Origin: RUG563 sp045590215
GTDB lineage: Bacteria > Bacillota > Clostridia > Christensenellales > Aristaeellaceae
NCBI GenBank assembly: GCA_045590215.1
Contig: JAZNQO010000017.1
Location: 23,858 to 87,857, forward strand
Direction: 5' to 3'
DNA length: 64,000 nucleotides
Positions 56,980-64,000 of this stretch are shown here, one piece after another. A model generated the notes under the pieces. The model did not search any database, was not told the origin of the DNA, and saw only the letters and a list, made by a program, of their open reading frames with translations. Numbering within the stretch: position 1 is the first letter of the stretch; each line of letters starts with the position of its first letter. The position numbers and the translations under genes are program-made.

Positions 56980-57496
56980 CTTCCTCACCTCCAATCCACT
57001 CTGCTTTCAAAAGGGATTCTGCTTTTTTCAGTCTTCGTTGTGCAGTGGATGCAGGAATTCCCAGCGCCTGTGCCGCCTCCCGCATATTCATTCCCTGGTA
57101 ATAATAGAGCAGCACAACCTGCTTGTATTTAGCCGGCAAATTGCAGATGTCCATCACCAATTCCCGATCCTGTTCGTCTTTTGCCGGGATGTATGCAGCG
57201 ATGGTGTCCATGTCCTGATGTTTATCCACATGACGGAACCAGCCCGTTTTGTGATAATCCCTGCATACATTGATGGCAATGCGCATCAGCCATGCTTTAT
57301 CGTTTTCAACGCCCTTTCTTTCATAAGCGGGCATGCTTTTCCAGGCTTTGAGGAAAGTGTCCTGCAGGGCATCTTCTGCCTGGCTGCGATCGGCTAAGTA
57401 TACAAAGCAGATTTTCTTGATATCATCCGCATAGGTTTCTATCCATTGGTTCATTTTCTGCTCCCGAACATAGCTGGGTACCGCAGCTTGTTCCAT
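56969..57496 (-). CDS. ECF-type RNA polymerase sigma factor
   Basis: A 175-residue sigma-70 family factor with region 2 (IKKICFVYLADRSQAEDALQDTFLKAW, about 27-53) and region 4 (LPAKYKQVVLLYYYQGMNMREAAQALGIPASTAQRRLKKAE, about 118-158, with the helix-turn-helix), and no regions 1.1 or 3. It activates a small regulon. It overlaps the anti-sigma-like gene by 11 nt. A promoter of ECF type just upstream suggests autoregulation. Confidence 0.9.
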   Translation of the reverse strand: MEQAAVPSYVREQKMNQWIETYADDIKKICFVYLADRSQAEDALQDTFLKAWKSMPAYERKGVENDKAWLMRIAINVCRDYHKTGWFRHVDKHQDMDTIAAYIPAKDEQDRELVMDICNLPAKYKQVVLLYYYQGMNMREAAQALGIPASTAQRRLKKAESLLKAEWIGGEEDDA

Positions 57497-57844
57497 GTCC
57501 GATCACCTCCTTCGTTTATATAGACGAGTGGACAGGGCGTTTTGTCCCGTTTCCATTGCACTTCTTTGAAAAAATTTTCCTGTTGTTTATTGTACTGCTC
57601 CTGAATATGCGTGTCAATTTGATTCGCCTTTCATTGCAGGAGCAAGAAAGAGTATGCTGACAATCAATGACTGCTTTTGCTGAAAACATAGACGCACAAA
57701 AATGGACCGGATATAACGAGGATGCATTGAACGAAACATTTTACGGGAAAAATTCAAAAATTCTTCAAAACATGGAAAAAAACAGGCCATTTCATTCCCT
57801 TATATTATGAAGGGGACAGAAAAACACAGAATGGAGGTGAGAAA
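57497..57844. other. Divergent regulatory region inside the element
   Basis: 348 nt between the ECF sigma gene (minus) and the sigma-region-4 protein (plus). It holds a candidate ECF promoter at 57521-57548 and an inverted repeat GCTCCTG (57597-57603) with CAGGAGC (57637-57643). The rest is AT-rich. No gene. Confidence 0.6.
57521..57548 (-). promoter_or_regulatory. Candidate ECF promoter of the sigma-anti-sigma operon
   Basis: On the minus strand: GGGACA, a 16-nt spacer, then CGTCTA, 24 nt before the start codon. CGTC at -10 is typical of ECF promoters, suggesting autoregulation by the factor itself. GGGACA...TGTCC is also an imperfect palindrome. Confidence 0.45.
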
Positions 57845-58780
57845 GTGTCCTTTGAACGAAAGGTGAGAGAAGCAGACCGATATATCGTGGTTCCGCATAA
57901 CAGCAACCTGCGCTGGCTGATAATGTTCTATGCGCTGCCAAAGGAAATGTTTGCAAGGTATCCGGAATACCGGCAGCTGCCCCGGAATCTGCGGTCCATC
58001 ATGCAGTCGAAAAAGTATATGGACATGATCCTGTCCAATCGGTTTCTGGAATTCATCTGGAGCTGTTATGCATGGATTGTGTGGCACTGCCTGAAGGTGC
58101 CCGGCAGGAAGGGCGAATACCGGCCCATTCCCGGTGCGTGGCATCATTATTCCGAAGATTTCCCCATCTGGCGGCTGACCTATGAGATTGGCATGCATTT
58201 TCGGGAACTGTTTGAGCATTGCAGCAGCTGGCCGCTGCAAAAGCTGTTTGATCTGAAACCGGATGAAGAAATGCCTTGGCTGAGTCTGGAGCAATTCTGC
58301 CATACGGCCAAAGCTATGACTCGGTGTGTGATTGAAACAATGGACTTTCAGCCGCTGATCGATGCCCTGTGGGCGCATCGGGCAGAGGAAGACTATGCTG
58401 GGGAGAACCGGGCCCATCGGGATTTTATGCGTTCCTGGAACCACAGTAAAGAATCACCGCCCGTTTCCATCGATCAGATGATGGAAGGCGGTACAACGGT
58501 GGACAAGCAGGTGCTGTTCGATCTGCCGGATCCAAAGAGCGAATTTGAAAACCATGTGGTTTCCGGCATCCGCATTGAACAGTTCAAGGAACAATTGACA
58601 GAGCAGGATCAGCAGATTCTGCAGCTACGAAACGACGGCCATACCCTGCAGCAAATTGCGGAGCAGGTGGGCTACAAAACTCCCGGTGCAGTAAAGAAAC
58701 GGATCGATAAAATCGCATTGGCATATTCCGATTTTTTATCCCACGAATACAGCGATTTTCCGGATGCCCACACCAGGTAA
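57845..58780 (+). CDS. Element regulator with C-terminal sigma-region-4-like helix-turn-helix
   Basis: A 311-residue protein. The C-terminal about 60 residues (LTEQDQQILQLRNDGHTLQQIAEQVGYKTPGAVKKRIDK, near 250-290) are a sigma-70 region 4-type helix-turn-helix. The N-terminal 240 residues have no known domain; several Trp/His-rich stretches. Such proteins are common in clostridial integrative elements upstream of the excisionase. GTG start at 57845, preceded by GGAGGTGAG. Confidence 0.6.
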   Translation: MSFERKVREADRYIVVPHNSNLRWLIMFYALPKEMFARYPEYRQLPRNLRSIMQSKKYMDMILSNRFLEFIWSCYAWIVWHCLKVPGRKGEYRPIPGAWHHYSEDFPIWRLTYEIGMHFRELFEHCSSWPLQKLFDLKPDEEMPWLSLEQFCHTAKAMTRCVIETMDFQPLIDALWAHRAEEDYAGENRAHRDFMRSWNHSKESPPVSIDQMMEGGTTVDKQVLFDLPDPKSEFENHVVSGIRIEQFKEQLTEQDQQILQLRNDGHTLQQIAEQVGYKTPGAVKKRIDKIALAYSDFLSHEYSDFPDAHTR

Positions 58781-58847
58781 CAAGATTATACGCCAATCGG
58801 CAGTCACGCTTATCGTGGCTGTTTTTTGATTGCGGGAAAGGAGAAAT

Positions 58848-59063
58848 ATGAATCACATGTTCGAATGGATGCCGGATATTCTGAACGCCCGGCAAATCGC
58901 CTCCGCCCTGGGTATTTCCCGGGCAGGAGTGTACAACCTGCTCAGCCGTACGGATTTCCCCACGCTGCACATCGGCAGACGCAAAATGGTTATGAAAAAT
59001 GACCTGATTCTCTGGCTCAGAAACCAGACCAATCCTTATACAGAAAAAAGAGAGGAAAAATAA
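58848..59063 (+). CDS. Excisionase-like helix-turn-helix protein
   Basis: A 71-residue protein with an MerR/Xis-type winged helix-turn-helix (LNARQIASALGISRAGVYNLL, near 11-31, then TLHIGRRKMVMKNDLILWL), as in excisionases of serine-recombinase elements. ATG 58848 has AAAGGAG upstream; an in-frame TTG 18 nt earlier lacks a site. It precedes tnpW and tnpX on the same strand. Confidence 0.8.
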   Translation: MNHMFEWMPDILNARQIASALGISRAGVYNLLSRTDFPTLHIGRRKMVMKNDLILWLRNQTNPYTEKREEK

Positions 59064-59081
59064 AATGAAAGCGAGTTCCAA

Positions 59082-59306
59082 ATGGAAAATATCAAAACCG
59101 CCTTCACCTTCAGCCGTTCCATTGGCAACACCCGGTACCATGTCAATGTGTACTGTGCACCCCAGGGCACCGACACTTTTGAAGAGAAACTGCTGCAGCT
59201 AATCCGTCATGACATACTGGACAAAAGCACCGGTTGTGGTATAATGAATGTACCACAAATGAGCCGTCAGTCTGAAAGGAGCGCCCATGGCAACCCGAAA
59301 GACTGA
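59082..59306 (+). CDS. tnpW: Transposon protein TnpW
   Basis: A 74-residue TnpW-like protein: TFSRSIGNTRYHVNVY at about 9-24 and EEKLLQLIRHDIL at about 34-46. TnpW sits beside TnpX in Tn4451-family elements; its function is unknown. The C-terminus reaches into the tnpX start, overlapping by 20 nt. The tnpX promoter and palindrome are inside this coding sequence. No earlier in-frame start exists, but its ribosome-binding site is weak. Confidence 0.75.
   Translation: MENIKTAFTFSRSIGNTRYHVNVYCAPQGTDTFEEKLLQLIRHDILDKSTGCGIMNVPQMSRQSERSAHGNPKD
59218..59266 (+). promoter_or_regulatory. tnpX promoter with palindromic operator
   Basis: TGGACA (59218-59223), 16 nt, TATAAT (59240-59245). The -10 is framed by TTGTGGT (59234-59240) and ACCACAA (59252-59258). 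The 3' half continues as ACCACAAATGAGCCG (59252-59266), the exact complement of the site upstream of tnpV. The layout is that of a repressor operator over a promoter. Confidence 0.65.
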
Positions 59307-61077
59307 AATGCGCATCACCGCATTGTACGAAAGATTATCCCGTGATGACGATCTCATGGGAGAAAGCAATTCTATTATCAATCAAAAATCTTACCTTGAA
59401 AGCTATGCTGCTCAGCATGGCTTTTTGAACTGCGTTCACTACACCGATGACGGCTGGTCCGGCGGCAATTTTGATCGGCCTGCATGGAAGCAGCTGGTCA
59501 GCGATGTGGAAGCGAATAAGGTGTCTGTTGTATTGGTCAAGGACATGAGCCGCATCGGCCGTGACTATTTGCAGACCGGCTATTTCACGGAAGTGCTGTT
59601 CCGCAAGCATGATGTGCGGTTCATTGCCATTGCCAACAATGTGGACAGCGACGATCCTGGCAGCAATGAATTTACACCGTTTATGAACATCATGAACGAA
59701 TGGTATCTGCGGGATCAGTCCCGAAAAGTACGGGCAGCTTTTCAGCTGAAAGGCAAATCAGGAAAGCCGCTGACCGCCACTTTACCCTATGGATATGTGA
59801 AAGATCCGGCAGATCACAACCACTGGCTGGTGGATGAAGAAGCGGCCGAAGTGGTTCGGAAAATCTTTCATCTGTCCATGGAAGGGTACGGCCCCTACTT
59901 GATTGCTCACAAACTGACAGAGAGTAAAATCCTTACACCGATGCATTACTATGCTGAAAAATACCATCAATCGCTGCCCTCCCGTGTGCGACCGGAAACC
60001 AAATACAGTTGGAGCGGCACCACCGTTATCAGCATCTTAAGCAAGCCCGAATACATGGGGCGCACCGTTAATTTTCGTTCGTCCAAGAAATCCTATAAAA
60101 CAAAAGAAAAGATCCTTCACGATCCAAAGGATTGGCTGATTTTCGAAAACACCCATGAAGCCATTGTTCCTGCGGATGTGTGGCATCTGGCACAGCGGGA
60201 AAAAGGGTCCAGGCGCAGGATTGACAATATTGGCTTTGCCAATCCGCTGACGGGTTATGTTTTCTGTGCCGATTGCGGCAGGAAAATGTACAATTCCCGG
60301 GCACTCAGGGATGTGAAGGATGCGTCCAAAGGATTGCAGGGGAACAGCTACAACTGCTCCACCTATTCTCTGACCCGCAATTATGAAACAAAAAACTGCT
60401 CCACCCATTTCATTACAACCAGTGCATTGCGTACTCTGCTGCTGGATTCCATCCGGAAGATTTGTCGATACGCCATTGCAGATCCGGAAGCATTTGCTCA
60501 ACAGATTCGTTCCGAAGCAAAAATTCAGCATGAAGCCGGTGTAAGGGAATTAAAGAAACGGCTTGTCCGGGATCGGAAACGCTGCACGGAATTGGATGCC
60601 TTGTTTCAAAAACTGTATGAATCCTATGCCCTAGGCAGGATTACAGAAAAACGTTTTGAAATGATGGCAGCATCCTACGAAGCAGAGCAGGCAGAATTGG
60701 AACAGCGTATCGCAGAAGGGCAACTGGAAATGGACACCTATGAACAAGATGAAAAACGCATCGATCATTTTCTGGAACTGACGAAGAAATACACCGATTT
60801 TTCAGAATTGACCGCACCCATGATCAAGGCATTTGTGGAAAAAATCATGGTGCATGCGCCGGACCGAAGCAGCGGAAAGCGCACCCAGCAGGTGGATATC
60901 TATTTCAATTACATCGGGCAGTTCCACATTCCGGACGAACCTCTTTCGCCGGAAGAACAGGCGGCCCAGGAAAAACTGGATGCACAGCGTGCCGAATACC
61001 GCAGACGTTATCACCGAAAGAAAGAGCTGAAAGCCCAGCGGGAAGCCGCCGCTGATAACACACACGCAACCGCATAA
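59287..61077 (+). CDS. tnpX: Large serine recombinase (TnpX-type)
   Basis: A 596-residue site-specific recombinase that would excise and integrate the element through a circular form. The N-terminal resolvase domain has YERLSRDDD (catalytic Ser near residue 16), VLVKDMSRIGRDY with Arg/Asp residues, then the recombinase domain (about 155-260) and the zinc ribbon with CADCGRKMYNS (near 325) and later CS residues. A coiled coil follows (about 425-490), then a C-terminal DUF4368-like segment (FVEKIMVHAPDRSSGKRTQQ). Tn4451 TnpX is about 700 residues, so this is shorter. The domains look intact. Terminators follow. Confidence 0.92.
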   Translation: MATRKTEMRITALYERLSRDDDLMGESNSIINQKSYLESYAAQHGFLNCVHYTDDGWSGGNFDRPAWKQLVSDVEANKVSVVLVKDMSRIGRDYLQTGYFTEVLFRKHDVRFIAIANNVDSDDPGSNEFTPFMNIMNEWYLRDQSRKVRAAFQLKGKSGKPLTATLPYGYVKDPADHNHWLVDEEAAEVVRKIFHLSMEGYGPYLIAHKLTESKILTPMHYYAEKYHQSLPSRVRPETKYSWSGTTVISILSKPEYMGRTVNFRSSKKSYKTKEKILHDPKDWLIFENTHEAIVPADVWHLAQREKGSRRRIDNIGFANPLTGYVFCADCGRKMYNSRALRDVKDASKGLQGNSYNCSTYSLTRNYETKNCSTHFITTSALRTLLLDSIRKICRYAIADPEAFAQQIRSEAKIQHEAGVRELKKRLVRDRKRCTELDALFQKLYESYALGRITEKRFEMMAASYEAEQAELEQRIAEGQLEMDTYEQDEKRIDHFLELTKKYTDFSELTAPMIKAFVEKIMVHAPDRSSGKRTQQVDIYFNYIGQFHIPDEPLSPEEQAAQEKLDAQRAEYRRRYHRKKELKAQREAAADNTHATA

Positions 61078-61119
61078 CACAAAAAAGGGGCTTGGGGATC
61101 TTCCCCAAAGGAAACAAAA

Positions 61120-61150
61120 AATACGGGCATCCCTTTCGGGTACCCGTATT
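61120..61150 (+). terminator. Terminator of tnpX
   Basis: AATACGGG (61120-61127) pairs with CCCGTATT (61143-61150), then ATTTTG. A second small hairpin TTGGGG-ATC-TTCCCCAA lies just before it. Confidence 0.7.
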
Positions 61151-61246
61151 ATTTTGTGCAAATGGCTATCCATTTGCCCTGCTTGCAGGTTCCGGTTTAC
61201 ATATATTCGCAAGACAGGTTTTCTGCTATCCATTCACTAAATGAAA

Positions 61247-61286
61247 GAACCTGCACACCGCTTTCACAGCATGCAGGTTCTTTTTG
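61247..61286. terminator. Terminator between tnpX region and the adhesin
   Basis: GAACCTGC (61247-61254) with GCAGGTTC (61273-61280), then TTTTT on the plus strand. On the minus strand it ends the adhesin gene with a poorer T tract. Confidence 0.75.
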
Positions 61287-61309
61287 ATTGCCTTTTCAGG
61301 CATTGGGTT

Positions 61310-64000
61310 TTATTTAGCTTCCCTCCGCTTTTTCAGCAGCAGGATGCAGCCGGCAGCGGATACTGCCGTGACTGCCAGCCACAGTCCGATCCGGCTGTCG
61401 TCCCCGGTCTTGGGGATCTTCCGGTTCACGATGGTATCGCCATTGTAAGCGCATGTGGCTTCGGCGTCATCGCCGTAGGTCACCGTGAAGCCATCCACCG
61501 GTTCTTCCACCACGCTGTATCTGGCTGATTTGCCGTTCTTGGTAATGGGCAGATTGTACCATACATACCAGCCGTCTTCGTCGGGCTTGGGCGTCTTTTT
61601 GTCCATCGCTTCGCCGTTGCAGTACAGCGTCAGCGTGATTTCGGGAATTTCTTCCCCTTCTGCCAGGCCTTCCCATACCTTCTTCACCCGGAATTCCGTC
61701 ACAGCACGGTTGATGATGGTACCGCCGTTGTAGATCCAGCTGGTTTCTTCGGTGTAGGGTGCCTTGTTCCGGTAGATGGTCATGAAGCCGTCCATGTATT
61801 TTTCCTTGGCGGAATATACGATGGCCTTCCCTTCTGCATCGTACTGAGGCAGGTTATTATAGCTGTACACATCGCCGTCCTTGTTGTAGCTGGGCTGCGG
61901 GTTCAGCTTTTCGCCGTTGCCGTACAGCGTCAGGGTGATGGCGTCGCCAATGTCGCCTTGCCATTCCTTGGTCACGGAGAAGGAAACCGTCTTTTCGGTA
62001 TTCACAAAGCTAACCACTGCTCCATCTTCCGTGATCGTGCCTTCTGCCTTCCGGCCTTCCGTTCCGTTCACAGTGGGTGTATAGGCGATGTATTCGTCTT
62101 CTTCCACGGTGTACTTCGTGCCCACCGGCAGATGGGTGATTTCGGCCTTTTCGCCGTTCTTCAGGTGCAGGTATTCGCCGCTGGCAATACTGCTCACTTC
62201 TGCGCCAGTTACGGGATAGGTGCCGTTCAGTTCCTTGCCGTCCGCATCCGTCAGCGTCACTTTGAACGCGAAAGCCTTTTCGGCGTCACCGCCCACCACC
62301 GTCTTTTCAACAGTCAGGCTATTGAGCGGGATGTTGTTGAACAGGATGGTTTCAGCCCCTTCGCCGTTCTTTTCCAGCGTCCAGTCCGCGGTCATGCTGC
62401 CTGCGCCGTCGTCCGTCAGCGTCACCGTCAGGGTGTATTCGCTGTCGTCCGTCTGCCAGGAAGCGTCGCTTTCCGTGCTTTCCGCAATGGTGTACACGTA
62501 CGTCTTGCCGTCATCTGCCAGCGTGTAGGGAATTTCTTCGAAGGCGATCAGGCTGCCCTGGTTTTCCACTTCCTGCAGCACTCGGCCGTCTGCATCTTTC
62601 AGCTGGAAGGTGAAGGTTTCGTCCCCTTCGGGCGCTTCGCCCTGCACCAGCTTCTGACCCTGAATCCGGATGCTGCCAGCCGATTCGTATGCGTTACCAA
62701 ATACGATTTCGCCGCTTTCTTCACCGTTCACCGTGTAGGTCACGATCAAAGTACCATCCCCGTCATCTACCACGGTCACGACGATTTCGTATTCCGTAGC
62801 ATCGTAGGTGTAGCCGGCCTTGCCGTCATTCACTTCCGTCACGGTGTAGGTGTGTTTACCCACATCGTCCAAGGTGTACTTGATTTCGGAGAAGCTGAAC
62901 TTGCCGGTTTCGTCGTTCTTCACGGTTTCGGTCACGCCGTCACCATTCAGGATGAAGCTGAACTGATCGGCCTGCAGGTCGGTGCCCGTCAGGGTCTTGG
63001 TGCCGCCAAACTGCACAGAGCCATTGGCAGCATAGTCATTCGTGATGGTGGTTACACCGTTTTGCGTCACACGGCTGGAAATCGTGTAGCCATCGGGTAC
63101 GGTTACTTCATCCCAGCTGTACGCAATTTCTTCGCCGTTTTCATACTTGGGCAGGTCTTTCAGCGTTTCCGTCCAGCCATTGGCTTCGTTCAGCGTCGCT
63201 GTAACCGCTGTTTTTTCTTCATTGGCCAGCAATGCCACGGTCAAGCTTTCCGGACGAGAGTTCCCCTGATTGCCACGGTCGTTCCAAATCTTCGTTACCG
63301 TAACATCCACGGTTTCCGGTTCGTGAGTGTTGGTCACGTTGAAGCCGTCTACCTTGGTTTCGTAGCCGTCCACTTTGTCTTCCGTGATGGTATAGACGAT
63401 TTCCGTGCCCTGATCTTTGTACTTGGGCAGGTCTTCGAAGAGCCATGCCCAGCCGTCTGCTTCAGTCGCGGTGACGGTTCTTACCACAGTGCCATCCGCC
63501 AACAGATTGATGGTGATGGAATCAGGACGAATACCGTCCTGATCGTTGTTGTCGTCCCAGGTCTTGGAACCTTCGACGGAGATGATTTCAGGATCGTAAC
63601 GGTTGGTCAGCGTGGTGACCGTGCCGTTCGTGTCGGTCTTGGTCAGCGTGTAGCCTTCCGGCATATTGCCTTCCGTCCAGGTATAGACAATTTCTTCGCC
63701 GTCTGCATACTTGGGTAGGTTTTCGACGGTGGCTGTCCAGCTGTTGCCTTCATTCAGTTCCACCTCGGTACCATCGGACAGGGTGACGGTCAGGGTTTCG
63801 GGGCGCTTGCCGTCCTGGTTGTCTTTGTCGTCCCAGCTCTTCTTCACCGTGGCAGAGGTCAGCTCGGGCGTGTAGCTGTTGGTCAGCGTGGTGACCGTAC
63901 CGTTCACGTCGGTCTTGGTCAGTGTGTAGCCTTCCGGCATGTCGCCTTCCGTCCAGGTATAGACAATTTCTTCGCCGTCTGCATACTTGGGCAGGTTTTC
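61310..64000 (-). CDS. Sortase-anchored CnaB/FctA adhesin, 5' end outside the window
   Basis: The open frame runs off the window's right edge. At least 896 residues are seen. From the N-terminal side: several Cna_B-type domains of about 90 residues (WDDKDNQDGKRPETLTVTL, then the MPEGYT motif), two FctA/T-antigen pilin-like domains (from GGTKTLTGTDLQADQFSFIL), further CnaB-like units, and an IPKTG sortase signal near the C-terminus followed by a hydrophobic helix and KKRREAK. Cross-links through isopeptide bonds are typical of these domains. No sortase gene is in view. It probably anchors to the wall or forms a fibre. Confidence 0.9.
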   Translation of the reverse strand, partial: ENLPKYADGEEIVYTWTEGDMPEGYTLTKTDVNGTVTTLTNSYTPELTSATVKKSWDDKDNQDGKRPETLTVTLSDGTEVELNEGNSWTATVENLPKYADGEEIVYTWTEGNMPEGYTLTKTDTNGTVTTLTNRYDPEIISVEGSKTWDDNNDQDGIRPDSITINLLADGTVVRTVTATEADGWAWLFEDLPKYKDQGTEIVYTITEDKVDGYETKVDGFNVTNTHEPETVDVTVTKIWNDRGNQGNSRPESLTVALLANEEKTAVTATLNEANGWTETLKDLPKYENGEEIAYSWDEVTVPDGYTISSRVTQNGVTTITNDYAANGSVQFGGTKTLTGTDLQADQFSFILNGDGVTETVKNDETGKFSFSEIKYTLDDVGKHTYTVTEVNDGKAGYTYDATEYEIVVTVVDDGDGTLIVTYTVNGEESGEIVFGNAYESAGSIRIQGQKLVQGEAPEGDETFTFQLKDADGRVLQEVENQGSLIAFEEIPYTLADDGKTYVYTIAESTESDASWQTDDSEYTLTVTLTDDGAGSMTADWTLEKNGEGAETILFNNIPLNSLTVEKTVVGGDAEKAFAFKVTLTDADGKELNGTYPVTGAEVSSIASGEYLHLKNGEKAEITHLPVGTKYTVEEDEYIAYTPTVNGTEGRKAEGTITEDGAVVSFVNTEKTVSFSVTKEWQGDIGDAITLTLYGNGEKLNPQPSYNKDGDVYSYNNLPQYDAEGKAIVYSAKEKYMDGFMTIYRNKAPYTEETSWIYNGGTIINRAVTEFRVKKVWEGLAEGEEIPEITLTLYCNGEAMDKKTPKPDEDGWYVWYNLPITKNGKSARYSVVEEPVDGFTVTYGDDAEATCAYNGDTIVNRKIPKTGDDSRIGLWLAVTAVSAAGCILLLKKRREAK
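63592..64000 (-). repeat. Near-identical tandem CnaB repeats
   Basis: The 100 nt at 63625-63724 and at 63901-64000 differ at about six positions by eye, a 276-nt (92-codon) repeat period. Further, more divergent copies of the CnaB unit lie at about 63040-63590. Confidence 0.8.

Larger units (their letters stand above)
52586..61077. mobile_element. Tn4451/TnpX-type integrative element with ECF sigma cargo (minimal extent)
   Basis: The stretch carries tnpV and a small partner gene at one side and a sigma-region-4 regulator, excisionase, tnpW and a large serine recombinase (tnpX) at the other. The genes between are a minus-strand ECF sigma operon and a secreted protein. TnpV, TnpW and a large serine recombinase together identify the Tn4451 family. 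The exact ends were not found: no terminal repeat or GA core dinucleotide could be assigned. The adhesin beyond 61.3 kb may be outside. Confidence 0.7.

Noticed and set aside
61164..61280. Repeated GCTATCCATT and GCAGGTTC words after tnpX
   Set aside because: The short direct repeats could belong to an attachment site, but no partner was found on the left side.
61958..63718. Plus-strand open frame of 586 codons opposite the adhesin
   Set aside because: The repeat structure of CnaB domains creates long antisense frames; the minus strand has a clear IPKTG signal and domains.
1..64000. CRISPR array or rRNA genes
   Set aside because: No series of equal repeats with unique spacers and no rRNA stretch was found; the only regular repeats are in infB, the palindromes and the adhesin.

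Overview
This 64 kb window looks like chromosomal DNA of an uncultured anaerobic, spore-forming Clostridia-type Bacillota of moderate GC. The exact lineage is my inference; an order such as Christensenellales would fit. Four things point there: an IspH-ribosomal protein S1 fusion, a rimP-nusA-rnpM-ylxQ-infB operon, sporulation genes (YqfC, YqfD, a SPOCS/LysM protein, a YhcN-type lipoprotein), and ferredoxin-domain redox proteins.

Layout. 1-1.3 kb: end of a cytidine deaminase gene and two tandem Nudix genes. 1.4-4.8 kb (minus): secreted PIG-L deacetylase and ispH-S1. 4.9-12.9 kb (plus): rimP-nusA-rnpM-ylxQ-infB-rbfA-nrnA-truB behind a structured leader; the operon is interrupted between infB and rbfA by palindromic DNA. 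12.9-19.7 kb: prolyl-tRNA editing protein, SPOCS/LysM spore protein, YhcN-like lipoprotein, prs with two unknown genes, SDR and MIF homologue. 19.7-24.1 kb: candidate small RNA, ABC exporter, tRNA-Ala(GGC), MFS transporter. 24.2-31.5 kb: a TlpA/CXXC-peptide/polyferredoxin redox cassette with a 46-residue gene, an ITPase-like gene, secreted SH3 and C39-like proteins, rlmD. 31.7-41.5 kb: a surface-glycosylation-type membrane operon (GT-C-like protein, GtrA), addB, glnS and gltX. 41.6-49.9 kb: HPr-like protein, yqfC-yqfD-phoH-pgpH-ybeY/cdd fusion-era, then infC-rpmI-rplT with an attenuator and an ATA start codon. 50-52.3 kb: Fe-S aldo/keto reductase and SGNH hydrolase.

From about 52.5 to 61.1 kb lies a Tn4451/TnpX-type integrative element (tnpV at one side, xis-tnpW-tnpX at the other). 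Its cargo is an ECF sigma factor, a very large membrane-anchored putative anti-sigma/sensor protein and a secreted protein. The window ends inside a long sortase-anchored CnaB/FctA adhesin gene with near-identical tandem repeats.

The signals most worth following are: the TnpX element with its ECF cargo, and a 15-nt site shared in inverted orientation by the tnpV and tnpX upstream regions; the ybeY-cdd fusion; the TlpA/CD1871A-like/polyferredoxin cassette; two families of dispersed GC-rich palindromes; the rimP leader; and the candidate small RNA near 19.8-19.95 kb. All coordinates and motifs were read by eye. Family assignments rest on recognised motifs, not on database searches.
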